Below are positions 1 through 8,910 of a stretch of DNA of 64,000 nt, piece after piece; the stretch's first letter is position 1, and every line of letters starts with the position of its first letter. Under the pieces are notes generated by a model. That model had not been told where the DNA came from, made no database searches, and saw only the letters and a list, made by a program, of their open reading frames with translations. The translations under genes and the position numbers were made by a program. This DNA is from CAVAVT01 sp963592185 (GTDB lineage Bacteria; Bacillota; Negativicutes; Selenomonadales; Selenomonadaceae), in NCBI GenBank assembly GCA_963592185.1, contig CAVAVT010000001.1, positions 13,408 through 77,407 of the forward strand, given 5' to 3'.

Positions 1-74
1 CAAGGGATATTATCTCTATTTTGCAGGCTATTAAGGCGGCAGGAGCTCTTCATGCAGATCTTGAGATTATTTGA
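1..74 (+). CDS. flgI: Flagellar P-ring protein FlgI, C-terminal end (partial)
   Basis: Only the last 23 codons are in the window, read from base 3 to a TGA at 72-74. The translation runs RDIISILQAIKAAGALHADL, which matches the conserved FlgI C-terminus (the typical ending is RDLIAILQAIKAAGAL followed by a short acidic or hydrophobic tail). FlgI builds the periplasmic P ring around the flagellar rod. The next gene is the rod-binding flgJ, 15 bases downstream, which is the standard flagellar order. The fragment is short, so the call rests on the conserved tail plus context. Confidence 0.8.
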   Translation, partial: RDIISILQAIKAAGALHADLEII

Positions 75-89
75 TGAGGAGTGAGGGCT

Positions 90-536
90 ATGCAGATTTC
101 AGGTATTGACAGCTCTATGCTGACAAATGCAGATATGACGAGACAGCAGGTCCGGGCACAGCGTTTTACTCAGGATATGAACAGACTTCACAATAGTGCT
201 GAGGTATCTGCAGCTGGTACTCTTGATGGGGCTGCGGCAAAGCAGGCGGCGGAGGATAAGAAGCTCCGGGAGGCATGTCAGGATTTTGAGGCAATGTTCA
301 TGAGCATCATGTACAAGCAGATGCGGAACACGGTTCCGGAAAATGAACTTTTTGGAAAGTCCAACGGAGAGAAAATCTTCGAGTCCATGCTGGATGATGA
401 GGTTATGAAAAATGCTTCCAAGGCTGGCGGCGTAGGTCTTGGTGATATGCTGTACAGACAGCTGAAGCTGGAGACAAAATCCCAGCAGGATACACAGAAT
501 GCTTTTATACGAATGAAGAATCAACAGGAAAAGTAG
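90..536 (+). CDS. flgJ: Flagellar rod-binding protein FlgJ (N-terminal domain only)
   Basis: This 148-residue protein contains the FlgJ rod-binding domain: a segment around residues 60-130 beginning LREACQDFEAMFMSIMYKQM and including ESMLDDEV and GGVGLGDMLYRQL. In proteobacterial FlgJ this domain caps the growing rod and is fused to a muramidase. Here the muramidase half is absent, as is common in Firmicutes, so peptidoglycan opening must be done by another enzyme. An upstream GTG at 81 is in frame but touches the GAGGAG ribosome-binding site, so the ATG at 90, about 9 bases after it, is the better start. A strong terminator follows, so this is the last gene of the flagellar operon. Confidence 0.88.
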   Translation: MQISGIDSSMLTNADMTRQQVRAQRFTQDMNRLHNSAEVSAAGTLDGAAAKQAAEDKKLREACQDFEAMFMSIMYKQMRNTVPENELFGKSNGEKIFESMLDDEVMKNASKAGGVGLGDMLYRQLKLETKSQQDTQNAFIRMKNQQEK

Positions 537-548
537 TTTTCCTGAGGG

Positions 549-588
549 CCCCCGACTAGAGCAAGGCTCTAAGGTGTCGGGGGTTTTT
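549..588 (+). terminator. Rho-independent terminator after flgJ
   Basis: CCCCCGAC at 549-556 pairs perfectly with GTCGGGGG at 576-583. A second inner stem (TAGAG with CTCTA) stacks inside it, and five T residues follow at 584-588. It ends the flagellar transcript. Confidence 0.93.
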
Positions 589-623
589 CAACGGAATTAT
601 GTTTACATTAATTTTTCAAAATG

Positions 624-651
624 CTTTGCTATTCTGTACAGTATGGCAAAG
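624..651. promoter_or_regulatory. 28-bp imperfect palindrome upstream of the NAGPA gene
   Basis: CTTTGC at 624-629 and GCAAAG at 646-651 are exact inverted arms, and the centre CTGTACAG (634-641) is itself a perfect palindrome with the same axis at 637.5. Only a few base pairs between arms and centre mismatch. It lies about 45 bases before the next start codon and has no T-run, so a protein-binding operator is more likely than a terminator. No binding protein can be named. Confidence 0.5.
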
Positions 652-693
652 TATGTTAAGGTATGTCACGGGAAATCAGGAGATGCTCAATAG

Positions 694-2196
694 ATGAAAA
701 TTATTTCAAGAAAGTTGTTAAAGAAGGAAGCCGGGATTTTGGCTGCGGCTATGATATTTTGCGGCACGGGTCTTGGAAATGATATAAAGCCGATATATTA
801 TACTTCAGCTGAAGCTGCGGCAGTAACCTCTAAGACAAATACTGATGGGAAGACTGCCCAGCCAGCGGTAAAGAAAAATACTACGCCTACACTTACCGGT
901 GTCCGGCTGGGGCATAGCTCCGCAAGGGACCGGGTGGTTTTTGACCTTACAGCAAAGGCCAAGGCATACAATGTGGTAAGTTCCCAGGATGGAAAGACAC
1001 TGACGGTAAATCTCACCGGGGTGGAAATGCCAGTCTCACAGCCAGTAATAAAAAGCCGGCTGATTAAGGGGATTGTGGTTTCTAAAACAGCCACAGGCAT
1101 AAAGGCGGTAATAACCCTTTCTGAAAAGGGTATTTTCTCCATCAACTCCATGGCAAATCCGGACAGGGTGTTCATTGATATAACTGAGGAGGAAAAGCTG
1201 GTTGTAACCCAGCCAGCAGATGGACTGACCCTCAGTACCTACGTTACCCACACCAGCGCCGGAAGGCTTAAGGGATGGTTTTTGGATGTGGACCTTACGA
1301 AGCTGAAGCTTTCCGTAGCTTTGGGCAACGGCTCCATTGCAGGAGGACGTGAGAGGCTTAGCAATATTTCCGATGACCTTCAGGCAATGGCGGCTATCAA
1401 CGGCGGATATTTTGCTTCAGATGGTTCACTTATCGGCGCTACAAGGATAGATGGTGTTACAACTGGAACTGTTTACTATACCAGAACATCCCTTGGAATC
1501 ATGCAGGATGGAACCCTTAGAATCGCTCCGGTGGACTACAGCGGTGTTGTAAGCATAAATCAGCATACCTGGCCTGTTGGGGGTGTGGACTGCGAGCGTG
1601 GTGCGGACAGTGCGGTGGTGTATAACTCCTATTTTGGCTCCACCACCGGAACCAACGAATACGGCAAGGAATACATTGTGAGAAACGGAAAGGTAACGGC
1701 CATCGGCGTAGGAAATTCTCCGATTCCTCAGGACGGATATGTTATTTCCCTTCACGGCAGTGCAATGGAGGCATTTAAGGATGCCAAGGTAGGGGATACA
1801 GCCGAATTTTATGAGGATTACGGTGTGCGCTTAAACGATGCGCCGGATATTCTTGGTGCAGGACCAAAGCTTCTTACCAATGGAATGGTGGACGTGACAG
1901 CGGATGCTGAGCAGTTCCCAAGCGATATCCGTGTGGGACGCGCTCCAAGGACAGCAATTGGAATCACAAAAGAAGGGCACGCTCTTCTGGCGGTGATAGA
2001 TGGACGTTCTGAGGACAGTGTTGGCGTGACCCTTACAGAGCTTGCCCGGTACATGAAGCAGTTCGGCGCTGTGGAGGCAATGAATCTTGACGGCGGCGGC
2101 TCCTCGGAGATGGTACTGGGAGGCAGTATACTGAACAGCCCTTCAGACGGCGGTGAAAGACCTGTAGGCAGTGCGCTTATTGTTACAGCAAAATAA
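694..2196 (+). CDS. Exported AMIN-domain plus phosphodiester glycosidase (NAGPA-like) protein
   Basis: This 500-residue protein has a basic N-terminus and a hydrophobic segment (AGILAAAMIFCGTGLG) that looks like a signal peptide or anchor. Residues about 65-160 resemble an AMIN domain, a beta-sandwich that localises envelope proteins to peptidoglycan (VVFDL, TVNLTGV, PDRVFIDI). Residues about 225-498 match the phosphodiester glycosidase/NAGPA family (PF09992 type), with the typical AAINGGYF, RTAIG, AVIDGR and MNLDGGGSSEMV motifs. Enzymes of this family cleave sugar phosphodiesters, so a role in remodelling cell-wall or envelope glycans is inferred. AGGAG about 9 bases upstream supports the ATG start. 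The substrate cannot be deduced. Confidence 0.85.
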   Translation: MKIISRKLLKKEAGILAAAMIFCGTGLGNDIKPIYYTSAEAAAVTSKTNTDGKTAQPAVKKNTTPTLTGVRLGHSSARDRVVFDLTAKAKAYNVVSSQDGKTLTVNLTGVEMPVSQPVIKSRLIKGIVVSKTATGIKAVITLSEKGIFSINSMANPDRVFIDITEEEKLVVTQPADGLTLSTYVTHTSAGRLKGWFLDVDLTKLKLSVALGNGSIAGGRERLSNISDDLQAMAAINGGYFASDGSLIGATRIDGVTTGTVYYTRTSLGIMQDGTLRIAPVDYSGVVSINQHTWPVGGVDCERGADSAVVYNSYFGSTTGTNEYGKEYIVRNGKVTAIGVGNSPIPQDGYVISLHGSAMEAFKDAKVGDTAEFYEDYGVRLNDAPDILGAGPKLLTNGMVDVTADAEQFPSDIRVGRAPRTAIGITKEGHALLAVIDGRSEDSVGVTLTELARYMKQFGAVEAMNLDGGGSSEMVLGGSILNSPSDGGERPVGSALIVTAK

Positions 2197-2230
2197 CCAT
2201 TTGGCATGGAAAAGCTAACAAGGATTTTTC

Positions 2231-2258
2231 TTGCACTTCCCGACCAATGATATATAAT
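2231..2258 (+). promoter_or_regulatory. Sigma-70-type promoter for the S55 peptidase gene
   Basis: TTGCAC (2231-2236) and TATAAT (2253-2258) are separated by 16 bases. The -10 box is a perfect consensus and transcription would start about 45 bases before the gene at 2315. Confidence 0.65.
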
Positions 2259-2314
2259 TAATAGGATAGAATAATTATTGGATTTATAGAATTATAATGA
2301 TGAGGTGTATTTTT

Positions 2315-4204
2315 TTGCATAGTTACGTGAAAAAAGTTATCACAGTATGCATGGCAGCGCTGCTTGTTCTGCTTGCGGCAGGGACAGCCATGGCGGCTAT
2401 GCCCCCTATTATGAAGCTGTCGGAGATTCGCTCCGGAATGCAGGGAACAGCCTATACTGTTGTGGACTCATCCCTTGGAATACAGACCTTCCAGGTGGAC
2501 ATTAGAGGTGTCATGGATAACGGCAAGGGTCAGGATTCACTGATTCTGGCAAGGGCATACGGTCCGGTGGTTGAAAATGTTGGCGGCATATTGTCCGGCA
2601 TGAGCGGCAGCCCGGTTTATGTGGATGGAAAGCTTGTTGGAGCCATATCCCGTACATACGTTGATACAAATCCCCTTACCTGTATGATTACTCCCATTGA
2701 GGACATGATGAAAATATGGTCCTTTACAGATGGGAAAAATAAGACACAGGTACGGCAGACAGATGTGAAAAAGGCTGCAGAGGAGCGCAAAAAGGCCCGT
2801 AATGCAATTAATCAGGAACTGGATAAGTACAATGAGAAGCTGAAAATGGAGCAGAGAAACTCTGATAAAGATCAGAATAAGTCCATGCTTTATGTTTCCG
2901 GCTTCAATGCTGCAGGACTGGACTTTTTGAAAAAACAGCTTGCTCCCTATGGATATAGCATTGAAAAGCTGACTGACTCACCTATGACTACTCAGGCTGT
3001 AGGCACTACCAGATATAATGCAACCCTTCAGCCCGGCGGAGCTGTGGGAGCGGCAGTGACCTATGGTGATTTCACCATAGGCGCTCTCGGTACTGTAACC
3101 GCTGTGGACGGTATACACATGCTTGCCTTCGGACATCAGTTTACCCATTGGGGCAATGTAAACTTTTTCATGACTGATGCGAATGTTATCGGAACAGCTG
3201 CAGGTCCTACAGACGGCCGCAAGGTAGCAAATTTTGGCGATATTATCGGCCGTATCAATCAGGATAGAAATGCTGGAATCGGCGGTGTGCTGGGACGTTT
3301 CCCCACCACTGTGCCAATCCATGTGAAGGTACGTGATGAAGCCATTGGCGAGACTCACGAGTATCACAGCATGATTGCCTATGACGAGGAATTGGTTCCT
3401 GCTCTCGGTGCAACATTGGCTTATGCCTCAATGGCGAAAACCATGGATAGGCAGACCGCCAGCACAGCGAAGCTTCATTTTGCCATAAAGACAAATGTGG
3501 CAGACAAGGGCCTTATTAGCCGTGAGAACATGTTCTATGGTGCAAGCGATGTGGGAGAGACTGCTGTTGGAGAGTTGGCACAGGCACTGAGCATTATTTG
3601 TTCCAACACGGAAAAGGAATCCAATGTTTTTGATATAAAGGTGGATGTGACCATAAAGGGCGGAAGGCGTACAGCCTCCATCGTCTCTGTGGTTCCTGAC
3701 AAGACCGTGGCGGCGCCTGGTGAGCAGGTACAGCTGAAGGTTGGTATTAAGCCCTTCAGAGGAACTAAAGAGGAGTACACAATCCCTTATACCATTCCAA
3801 AGAACCAGCATTCCGGTCAGTTCAGACTGGATATCCGTGGAGGCGGACTGGTTCCTGTGACACAGAATATGATTGCCCAGCAGTCCGGTATAGATACCTC
3901 TGTGGAGGAGGACAAGACTGAGACTACAGAGTCCAAGCTGAAGAAGTATATAAAGCGTGATAAGAATAATGAGATTGTTATTACCGCTTCCCCACAGCAG
4001 CCAGCAATGACTCCGTCAGAGGCAAAGAAGGTTCTGCAGGAAACTCAGAAGGCTGTTGAGGAAGCTGCTGCGGCCCTGGCCACCGGCAAGGAAATCTCTT
4101 CAGACAAAGAATCTGAGAGCAAGGCTCCTTACCAGAGCAAGCTGGCAACGGAGTATGTTATTGACAATGTGGCCCATACAATGCTGCAGATTGTACGCAA
4201 ATAA
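2315..4204 (+). CDS. SpoIVB/S55-type serine peptidase-like exported protein
   Basis: The protein has 629 residues with a clear signal peptide ending in AMA/AM. The nucleophile motif SGMSGSP sits at about residues 94-100, followed by VYVDGKLVGAI, as in the S55 peptidase SpoIVB. A histidine motif (MLAFGHQFTHWG) lies at about 268-279 and would supply the catalytic His. In SpoIVB the His motif comes before the Ser motif, so the order here is reversed. No PDZ domain is obvious. The C-terminal third is charged and carries EDKTETTESK-type linkers. TTG at 2315 has a GAGGTG ribosome-binding site 7 bases upstream, whereas the in-frame ATG at 2297 has none. The role is unknown, but the position beside mla genes suggests envelope quality control or processing. 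Confidence 0.78.
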   Translation: MHSYVKKVITVCMAALLVLLAAGTAMAAMPPIMKLSEIRSGMQGTAYTVVDSSLGIQTFQVDIRGVMDNGKGQDSLILARAYGPVVENVGGILSGMSGSPVYVDGKLVGAISRTYVDTNPLTCMITPIEDMMKIWSFTDGKNKTQVRQTDVKKAAEERKKARNAINQELDKYNEKLKMEQRNSDKDQNKSMLYVSGFNAAGLDFLKKQLAPYGYSIEKLTDSPMTTQAVGTTRYNATLQPGGAVGAAVTYGDFTIGALGTVTAVDGIHMLAFGHQFTHWGNVNFFMTDANVIGTAAGPTDGRKVANFGDIIGRINQDRNAGIGGVLGRFPTTVPIHVKVRDEAIGETHEYHSMIAYDEELVPALGATLAYASMAKTMDRQTASTAKLHFAIKTNVADKGLISRENMFYGASDVGETAVGELAQALSIICSNTEKESNVFDIKVDVTIKGGRRTASIVSVVPDKTVAAPGEQVQLKVGIKPFRGTKEEYTIPYTIPKNQHSGQFRLDIRGGGLVPVTQNMIAQQSGIDTSVEEDKTETTESKLKKYIKRDKNNEIVITASPQQPAMTPSEAKKVLQETQKAVEEAAAALATGKEISSDKESESKAPYQSKLATEYVIDNVAHTMLQIVRK

Positions 4205-4215
4205 TGAGTTGAATC

Positions 4216-4247
4216 GAGGCATAGCACAAGCTGTGCCTCTTTTCTTT
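4216..4247 (+). terminator. Terminator after the S55 gene
   Basis: GAGGCATAGC (4216-4225) pairs with GCTGTGCCTC (4230-4239) around a 4-base ACAA loop, followed by TTTTCTTT. It separates the S55 gene from the mla operon. Confidence 0.85.
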
Positions 4248-4376
4248 GTGTATAATTAAATTTTTATAGTAGTATTTACTATTTTCGGTAACATTGATAA
4301 AATTGTATTTTAGAAATACAATAGGTGGCTGTTGCAATTTTGTGCGGCAGTGGTTTTTAATGAAAAGGAGTCCAAA

Positions 4377-5147
4377 ATGCTGGTTCGTTATATTGAACTG
4401 CTGGGGACATGGGTGATTTCACGCTTTGAGCTTATTGGCGATGTGGTGATGGTTACCATTGAAACCTTTAGACAGGTAAAAAATAATTTCAGAATGCGGC
4501 ATATGCTGTCCCAGATGTCACATCTGGGGGTAGATACCCTTCCCATTGTGATTCTGACTATGACTTTCACAGGAATCGTGCTTACCATGCAGATGGCTGG
4601 CAAGTTTGCGGAGTTCGGCGCACAGTCCACTATTGGCGGTGTCATAACAATAGCCATTGGGCGTGAGCTTGGTCCGGTGCTGGTGGGAGTTGTGTGCGCA
4701 GGCCGTGTTGGAGCTGCAATTACGGCGGAAATCAGTACGATGAAGGTGACTGAACAGATTGATGCCCTGAGAGTCATGGCGGTGAACCCAGTGGGCTATC
4801 TGGTGGTTCCAAGAATGATTGCCTGCATGATGATGGTTCCAATGCTGACTGTTTTTGGCGATGTTATAGGCGTTCTTGGAGGCTGGGGGGTTGCTGTAAA
4901 TTATTCCGGTATGTCCACCTTCCTTTATTTTAATTCCATAGATACTTTCGTAGTTGCCAGTGATATTTTTGGCGGTATAATCAAGGCTGTTGTATTTGGT
5001 GCCATAGTGGCAATTATCGGCTGCTATAACGGCCTGCGTGCTCCGGCTGGCGCTGAGGGTGTAGGTAAGGCAACTACCCAGACAGTTGTGGGAGCCATTG
5101 TACTTATTTTTATGTCAAATGTGTTCCTGTCCTTCATCATTTATTGA
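4377..5147 (+). CDS. mlaE: MlaE-family ABC lipid transporter permease
   Basis: This 256-residue integral membrane protein is the permease of the MCE-type phospholipid transporter. The family signatures are visible: GIVLTMQMAGKFAEFGA, the IGRELGPVL segment, and the conserved AEISTMKVTEQIDALRVMAV stretch that contacts the ATPase, followed by several hydrophobic helices. ATG at 4377 has AAAGGAG just upstream. An in-frame TTG at 4332 would add 15 residues without a good ribosome-binding site. The ATPase (mlaF) follows after 13 bases and the MCE protein overlaps that, so the three form one operon. MlaE sits in the inner membrane and receives or delivers phospholipid through the MlaD ring. Confidence 0.93.
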   Translation: MLVRYIELLGTWVISRFELIGDVVMVTIETFRQVKNNFRMRHMLSQMSHLGVDTLPIVILTMTFTGIVLTMQMAGKFAEFGAQSTIGGVITIAIGRELGPVLVGVVCAGRVGAAITAEISTMKVTEQIDALRVMAVNPVGYLVVPRMIACMMMVPMLTVFGDVIGVLGGWGVAVNYSGMSTFLYFNSIDTFVVASDIFGGIIKAVVFGAIVAIIGCYNGLRAPAGAEGVGKATTQTVVGAIVLIFMSNVFLSFIIY

Positions 5148-5160
5148 GGATGGTGATTAG

Positions 5161-5913
5161 ATGATTGAAATAATAGGGGTAAATAAATTTTTCAAGAAAA
5201 AACACGCACTTAAGGATATAAACATGGTTATTCAAAAGGGGGAAACCGTTGCATTAATCGGCGGCTCTGGCTCCGGCAAAAGCACCTTGCTCCGCCTTTT
5301 GATAGGCCTGGACCGTCCCACTTCTGGAGAAATAAGAATCCATGGTGAGAACTTTTCTGACCTGCCTGAAAAGGAAATGGACAAGGTAAGACTTGGAATG
5401 GGAATGGTGTTCCAGTACTCAGCGCTTTTCGACTCCATGACTGTGGGGGACAATGTTGCATTTGGTCTTCGGGAAAATACTAAGAAATCCGAAGAAGAGA
5501 TAAAGCAGATTGTAAAGGAAAAGCTGGAAATGGTCGGCCTTGGCGGTATTGAAAACCTGATGCCCGGAGAGCTTTCCGGCGGCATGAAAAAGCGTGTGGG
5601 GCTTGCAAGGGCTATCGCTTTTGAGCCTTCAGTTATTTTTTACGATGAGCCAAGCTCGGGACTTGACCCGATTATGACAGATAAGATTGACGATCTTATA
5701 ATAGAGCTTCAGCAAAAATTACATGTTACATCAATTGTAGTAACCCACGATATGAATAGTGCATGTAATATAGCGGACCGAATCGCCATGATATATGAAG
5801 GGGAGCTAATTGCCTTTGATACGGTGGATAGATTTATAGATTTGCCGGATCCAAGGGTACAGGCATTTATGCACAACCTGAAGCGTGGAAAAAAGGGGGC
5901 TGATAGCAAATGA
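5161..5913 (+). CDS. mlaF: MlaF-family ABC transporter ATPase
   Basis: This 250-residue nucleotide-binding protein powers the Mla phospholipid transporter. It has Walker A GGSGSGKST near residue 36, a Q-loop in MVFQYSALFDSM, the ABC signature LSGGMKKRVGLARA, Walker B VIFYDEPSSGLDP and an H-loop in VVTHDM. The LSGGMKKR signature and the SALFDSMTVGDN segment are characteristic of MlaF rather than of other ABC ATPases. Its stop codon overlaps the start of mlaD in an ATGA arrangement, indicating translational coupling. It acts on the cytoplasmic face of MlaE. Confidence 0.93.
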   Translation: MIEIIGVNKFFKKKHALKDINMVIQKGETVALIGGSGSGKSTLLRLLIGLDRPTSGEIRIHGENFSDLPEKEMDKVRLGMGMVFQYSALFDSMTVGDNVAFGLRENTKKSEEEIKQIVKEKLEMVGLGGIENLMPGELSGGMKKRVGLARAIAFEPSVIFYDEPSSGLDPIMTDKIDDLIIELQQKLHVTSIVVTHDMNSACNIADRIAMIYEGELIAFDTVDRFIDLPDPRVQAFMHNLKRGKKGADSK

Positions 5914-7193
5914 TGACAACAGAAGCAAAGGTAGGAGCATTTACGCTGGCAGGACTTGTACTGCTGGCTGCAATATTGGTGCATTTCAGCGGTTTTACCC
6001 TCGGTGGAGACAGGGTAATCCATGTACATTGCCAGTTCAAGCAGGCCGCCGGTCTCCGTCCAAGTGCCGAGGTACGATATGTGGGAGTAAATGTCGGCTC
6101 CGTTGAGTACGTACAGCCTGAGGGGCTGGGAGTTGTTGTGGCGGTAAAAGTATCATCCGATGCAAGAATCCCCAAGCGGTCTTCGGCAATTATCACCTCT
6201 GACGGTGTTATGGGTGAAAAGTATGTAAGCCTCAGCCCTCAGAATGATGCGGATATGGGTGATTTGCTCCATGACGGGGACGTAATCGTGGGTGAGGATG
6301 AAATGGGCATGGAAAGCCTGATGATAGGCATGAACAAGGCTGTTATCCAGGTTCAGGAAATGCTCAAGTCCATGAATGAAATGCTTGGTGATCCAAGGGT
6401 TAAGGATTCCTTCGTGGAATCTGCTGTGAACATCAAGGATATAACAGAAAATATCAAGGTTCTCACTGGCTCTTTTGCCCGTATGAGCGTAAGCAGCGAG
6501 GATGATGTGAGGGCTATGGTATCCAATTTCCGCCAGATGTCTGAGAAGATGCTCAGTGTTGCTAATCATGCAGACCGTATGATTACTGACTTTGACGGTG
6601 ATGGCAAGACAATGGCAAACCTTACAGCCACTGTGGAAAATCTCAAGATAACCAGTGACCGTATCCAGAATATAGTCAAGAACATGGATACAGCATTGGG
6701 AGATCCTAAGACCGCAGAGGATATTAAGGCAACAATAAACAATGCCAAGAAGATATCGGAAAAGGCGGACAATATGATGGGCCGCATTCAGAATCTCAAG
6801 GTTAAGACAGGTCTTGAGACCTCATACAGCGGCAAGGCAGGTCACTGGATGACCAACTTTGATGCCAATGTTTACGCAGATCAGAACAGCTATTTGAAAT
6901 TCGGCTGGAACGATATCGGAAGCGGAAGCCATTTCAATGCACAGCTTGGAAAGCGCATGGGAGCTTTTGGCCTTAGAGCAGGAGCCATTGACAGCAAGGC
7001 TGGAGTTGGATTTGATGCCTGGGCTGGTGAAAATTTCAAGATATCCCTTGAGGGCTATGACCCTAATGATTTCCGCATGAAGCTCCGGGGACAGCTGAGG
7101 GTTGCTCCTGATACCTACGTTTTCAGTCAGTGGAATGATTTTAACAAACGTAGTGACCGAGCTGTGTATTTCGGGCTCCGCAGAGAATTTTAA
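5910..7193 (+). CDS. mlaD: MlaD-family MCE protein with a C-terminal beta-barrel-like domain
   Basis: This 427-residue protein has an N-terminal anchor helix (TLAGLVLLAAILVHF), then an MCE domain at about residues 35-115 (QFKQAAGLRPSAEVRYVGV; GVMGEKYVSLSP). Residues about 130-300 are long amphipathic helices, and the last 130 residues are rich in alternating aromatic and polar strands, ending in FGLRREF with a terminal Phe, as in outer-membrane beta-barrels. Proteobacterial MlaD is only about 180 residues and has no barrel. A similar MCE-helix-barrel layout is reported for Veillonella parvula MlaD, where it spans the periplasm. The protein here could likewise bridge inner and outer membranes without separate MlaA, MlaB or MlaC. 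Confidence 0.9.
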   Translation: MMTTEAKVGAFTLAGLVLLAAILVHFSGFTLGGDRVIHVHCQFKQAAGLRPSAEVRYVGVNVGSVEYVQPEGLGVVVAVKVSSDARIPKRSSAIITSDGVMGEKYVSLSPQNDADMGDLLHDGDVIVGEDEMGMESLMIGMNKAVIQVQEMLKSMNEMLGDPRVKDSFVESAVNIKDITENIKVLTGSFARMSVSSEDDVRAMVSNFRQMSEKMLSVANHADRMITDFDGDGKTMANLTATVENLKITSDRIQNIVKNMDTALGDPKTAEDIKATINNAKKISEKADNMMGRIQNLKVKTGLETSYSGKAGHWMTNFDANVYADQNSYLKFGWNDIGSGSHFNAQLGKRMGAFGLRAGAIDSKAGVGFDAWAGENFKISLEGYDPNDFRMKLRGQLRVAPDTYVFSQWNDFNKRSDRAVYFGLRREF

Positions 7194-7325
7194 TTCTTAC
7201 AGAATATTTTCAGGTTCTAAAAGGTATAATAACCTTGTATCTCTGTGAAAATTCGTTACGAACGGATGATAAGTAGTTTTCCATCTGGCCATATAAAAGG
7301 CCTGTTATGAATAGGAGGCAATCTC

Positions 7326-8873
7326 TTGAAAAGCACAAAAATCTCTAAGAAACTGACAGCACTTGTTTTAGGTGGTCTTGTAACTATGGCTCCCTACAGC
7401 TCTGCATTTGCTGCGGATACAGTAAATATTACTCTTCAGGACAGCATACGTATGGCATTGGAAAACAATCGTACAATCAAGCAGTCCGAGGCTGACAGGG
7501 AAAGCTCTGACTGGGCACTTCATGAGGCCCGTAGGACTGCAGGACCTACACTGACTTGGGGCACTTCTTTCACCAGAAGGAATGGTCGTACAGCCAGTCT
7601 GTTTGGTGGTCAGGAGAATATCAATAACAATACATTTACAAATAGCTACTCTGTGAGCTACCCACTGTATACCGGCGGAAAGATTGAGGGAGCTATTGAG
7701 GCGGCAGAGTATGGCGTAGGGGCTGCAGACCTCAATCTTGAGAACACCAAGCAGGCAATCCGTGCCCAGGCTGCCGCAGATTACTATAATGTGCTTCAGT
7801 ACCGCAATCTGATTAAGGTATCCCAGGAGTCTGTGGACAATCTTCAGGCTCACTTGGACAATGTAAATGCACAGTATCGTGTAGGAACCGTTGCTAAATC
7901 TGATGTTCTAAGATCCCAGGTTCAGCTGGCAAATGAGCAGCTCAATCTTGTAACAGCCCGGAACAATTATGATGTGGCTGTGGCAACCCTCAACAATCTC
8001 ATCGGACTGCCTACAGACACAGTTCTAGATCCTAAGGATGAACTTGGATATGAGAAATACGATCTGACACTGGCTGGATGCACCAGCTACGCAATGGATA
8101 ACCGTCCGGATGTGCTGGCAGCTGAGTACCAAGTAAAGGCTGCCGAGGCAGCTGTAAATGCTGCAAAGGCTGGCTACCGCCCGTCAGTTTCAATCAGTGC
8201 TTCAAAGAATACCTCCGGAGAAGGCAGATTTGGCAAGGAAGGCGACGACTACTGGGCTGTCGGAGCAAACGCTCAGTGGAATGTTTTTGACAATAATGTT
8301 ACTCAGGCTCAGGTGGAGCAGAAAAAGGCTGCCTTGGCAAAGGCTCAGCAGAGTGCTCTTGCCGCACAGGAAAGTGCACAGCTGGATGTTCAGACCGCAT
8401 ATCTAAAGCTTCAGGCTGCTGAGCAGAATATCCATACCTCCGCTGTAGCTGTTGAGCAGGCTAAGGAGGACTACAAGATTGCGCAGGTACGCTACAGCGC
8501 AGGTGTTGGTACCAACCTTGACGTAATGGATGCTGATGAGAAGCTTACTTCTGCAAGAACAAGCTATTATACAGCCCTTTACAATTACAATACCAGCAAG
8601 GCAAATCTGGACAAGGCAATGGGCAAGCCGGTGGATTTAGATATCACCGGCTACCGTAAAGCCGAAGTTGTAGGTGCAGCTCAGCGTGGCCTGGAAAAGA
8701 CCGCACAGAGGAAGGCTGCAAAGGACAAGGCTGCTGCAGTTCCAGCTTCTGCTCCTGCTGAAGAGGCTAAAACTACTGAAGCATCAGCAGTTCAGACTCC
8801 AGCTCCGACTACCACTTCCACTGAGAATGTGGCAGCTGAAAATGCAAAGGTTCAGAACGAATCCGTAGGCTGA
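7326..8873 (+). CDS. TolC-family outer membrane efflux/export protein
   Basis: The 515-residue protein has a signal peptide (LVLGGLVTMAPYSSAFA) followed by the two homologous halves of the TolC/OEP fold. Each half shows the strand-helix repeats typical of the family (YPLYTGGKIEGAI; AEAAVNAAKAGYRPSVSI; YSAGVGTNLDVMDADEKL). Members form trimeric periplasm-spanning exit ducts. The last about 70 residues form an Ala/Pro/Thr-rich tail not needed for the barrel. The TTG start is preceded by AGGAGG. It lies between mlaD and tamB and has no adaptor or pump gene of its own here, so its partner is not known. A second TolC-family gene is at 59298. Confidence 0.9.
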   Translation: MKSTKISKKLTALVLGGLVTMAPYSSAFAADTVNITLQDSIRMALENNRTIKQSEADRESSDWALHEARRTAGPTLTWGTSFTRRNGRTASLFGGQENINNNTFTNSYSVSYPLYTGGKIEGAIEAAEYGVGAADLNLENTKQAIRAQAAADYYNVLQYRNLIKVSQESVDNLQAHLDNVNAQYRVGTVAKSDVLRSQVQLANEQLNLVTARNNYDVAVATLNNLIGLPTDTVLDPKDELGYEKYDLTLAGCTSYAMDNRPDVLAAEYQVKAAEAAVNAAKAGYRPSVSISASKNTSGEGRFGKEGDDYWAVGANAQWNVFDNNVTQAQVEQKKAALAKAQQSALAAQESAQLDVQTAYLKLQAAEQNIHTSAVAVEQAKEDYKIAQVRYSAGVGTNLDVMDADEKLTSARTSYYTALYNYNTSKANLDKAMGKPVDLDITGYRKAEVVGAAQRGLEKTAQRKAAKDKAAAVPASAPAEEAKTTEASAVQTPAPTTTSTENVAAENAKVQNESVG

Positions 8874-8910
8874 TAAGTTAAATTTTCGTAAGTATATTTA
8901 AAATCATTGA

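Noticed and set aside
7200..7260. TATAAT at about 7227 before the first TolC-family gene
   Set aside because: No matching -35 box at 16-18 bases; the gene may be cotranscribed with mlaD.
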